Part shown: positions 63,756 through 64,000 of the stretch, piece by piece
Numbering within the stretch: the stretch's first letter is position 1
Layout: each line of letters begins with the position of its first letter
Assembly: GCF_012489685.1 (NCBI RefSeq)
Contig: NC_080044.1
Coordinates: 65,334,732-65,398,731 of the forward strand
DNA from: Lotus japonicus
Taxonomy: Eukaryota > Streptophyta > Magnoliopsida > Fabales > Fabaceae
Direction of reading: 5' to 3'
DNA: 64,000 nucleotides
Translations under genes and position numbers: made by a program
Notes under the pieces: model-generated
The model's input: only the letters and a program-made list of their open reading frames with translations
Database searches by the model: none
What the model was told of the DNA's origin: nothing

Positions 63756-64000
63756 GCCCTCCCCTCCACTTCCATCCACAAATGGAGTCAAGCTTGCACT
63801 TACTTATTGCTTGCACAACACAAGGTAATAGTAGTTTTCCTTTCACTTTGAGGTTCTTAGATGGTTGTTTTCTTCTCCCTTTCACCCTTTCACTTTGAAG
63901 TTCTTAGATGGTACCATGTAGATTGATTGTGATATTGTAGGGCTTATAGGGGTTACTCAATTCAATGTTTACTTTACGGTGCAAATGAGAATTTTTTTCT
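63719..64000. repeat. Direct repeat, copy 2 (matches 62269-62498)
   Basis: Same sequence as copy 1 about 1.45 kb upstream, with an internal partial duplication of CCTTTCACTTTGARGTTCTTAGATGG at 63838-63912. It runs to the window edge, so more repeat may follow. Confidence 0.8.

Overview
This is plant nuclear DNA, most likely from a legume. It has intron-bearing host genes with GT-AG junctions, AT-rich introns, and LTR elements primed by initiator-Met tRNA. A Sirevirus (SIRE1-like Copia) with a long extra ORF after pol, and long-LTR Tekay/Del-type Gypsy elements, fit Fabaceae. I cannot fix the species. I saw no rRNA, tRNA, CRISPR or bacterial feature.

Four host genes account for the low-copy DNA. 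(1) A PP2C-type protein phosphatase on the + strand (107-3210, 4 exons, 377 aa). (2) The U5 snRNP GTPase (Snu114/U5-116K, plant CLO/GFA1) on the - strand (9200-4450, 10 coding exons, 989 aa). (3) A RING-H2 E3 ligase on the + strand (35928-40101, 6 exons, 539 aa). (4) A plant protein I could not assign to a characterised family, on the - strand (43215-41225, 4 exons, 511 aa). I rebuilt the exon joins by hand; every junction keeps frame. Genes 1 and 2 converge, as do genes 3 and 4. A small Pro/His/Gly-rich ORF (22880-22650, -) may be a fifth gene. The right edge (63183-63760) holds a broken exon series that looks like part of a metacaspase (caspase-fold) domain.

Most of the rest is nested transposons. 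At 10551-20578 a Mutator-like element with 9-bp target duplications contains a hAT-type MITE (8-bp duplications) and a Tekay-like Gypsy element (5-bp duplications) that has lost nearly all of pol. Next to it, 20873-22124 is a second Mutator-like element carrying an OVATE-domain coding fragment, a Pack-MULE. At about 23588-33228 lies a near full-length L1-type LINE split by a 4-kb solo LTR. At about 44350-61671 lies a 5'-truncated second L1 type split by a 12.1-kb Sirevirus with exact GCCTT duplications. Its gag and pol are disabled by frameshifts and stops, but its 965-aa env-position ORF is open. It also carries an antisense ORF with its own TATA box.

Small Tourist/Harbinger-like MITEs with TAA/TTA duplications lie in introns of three of the four host genes and in intergenic DNA. 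Insertion order from nesting: the MULE is older than the hAT MITE and the Tekay element, LINE A is older than the solo LTR, and LINE B is older than the Sirevirus.
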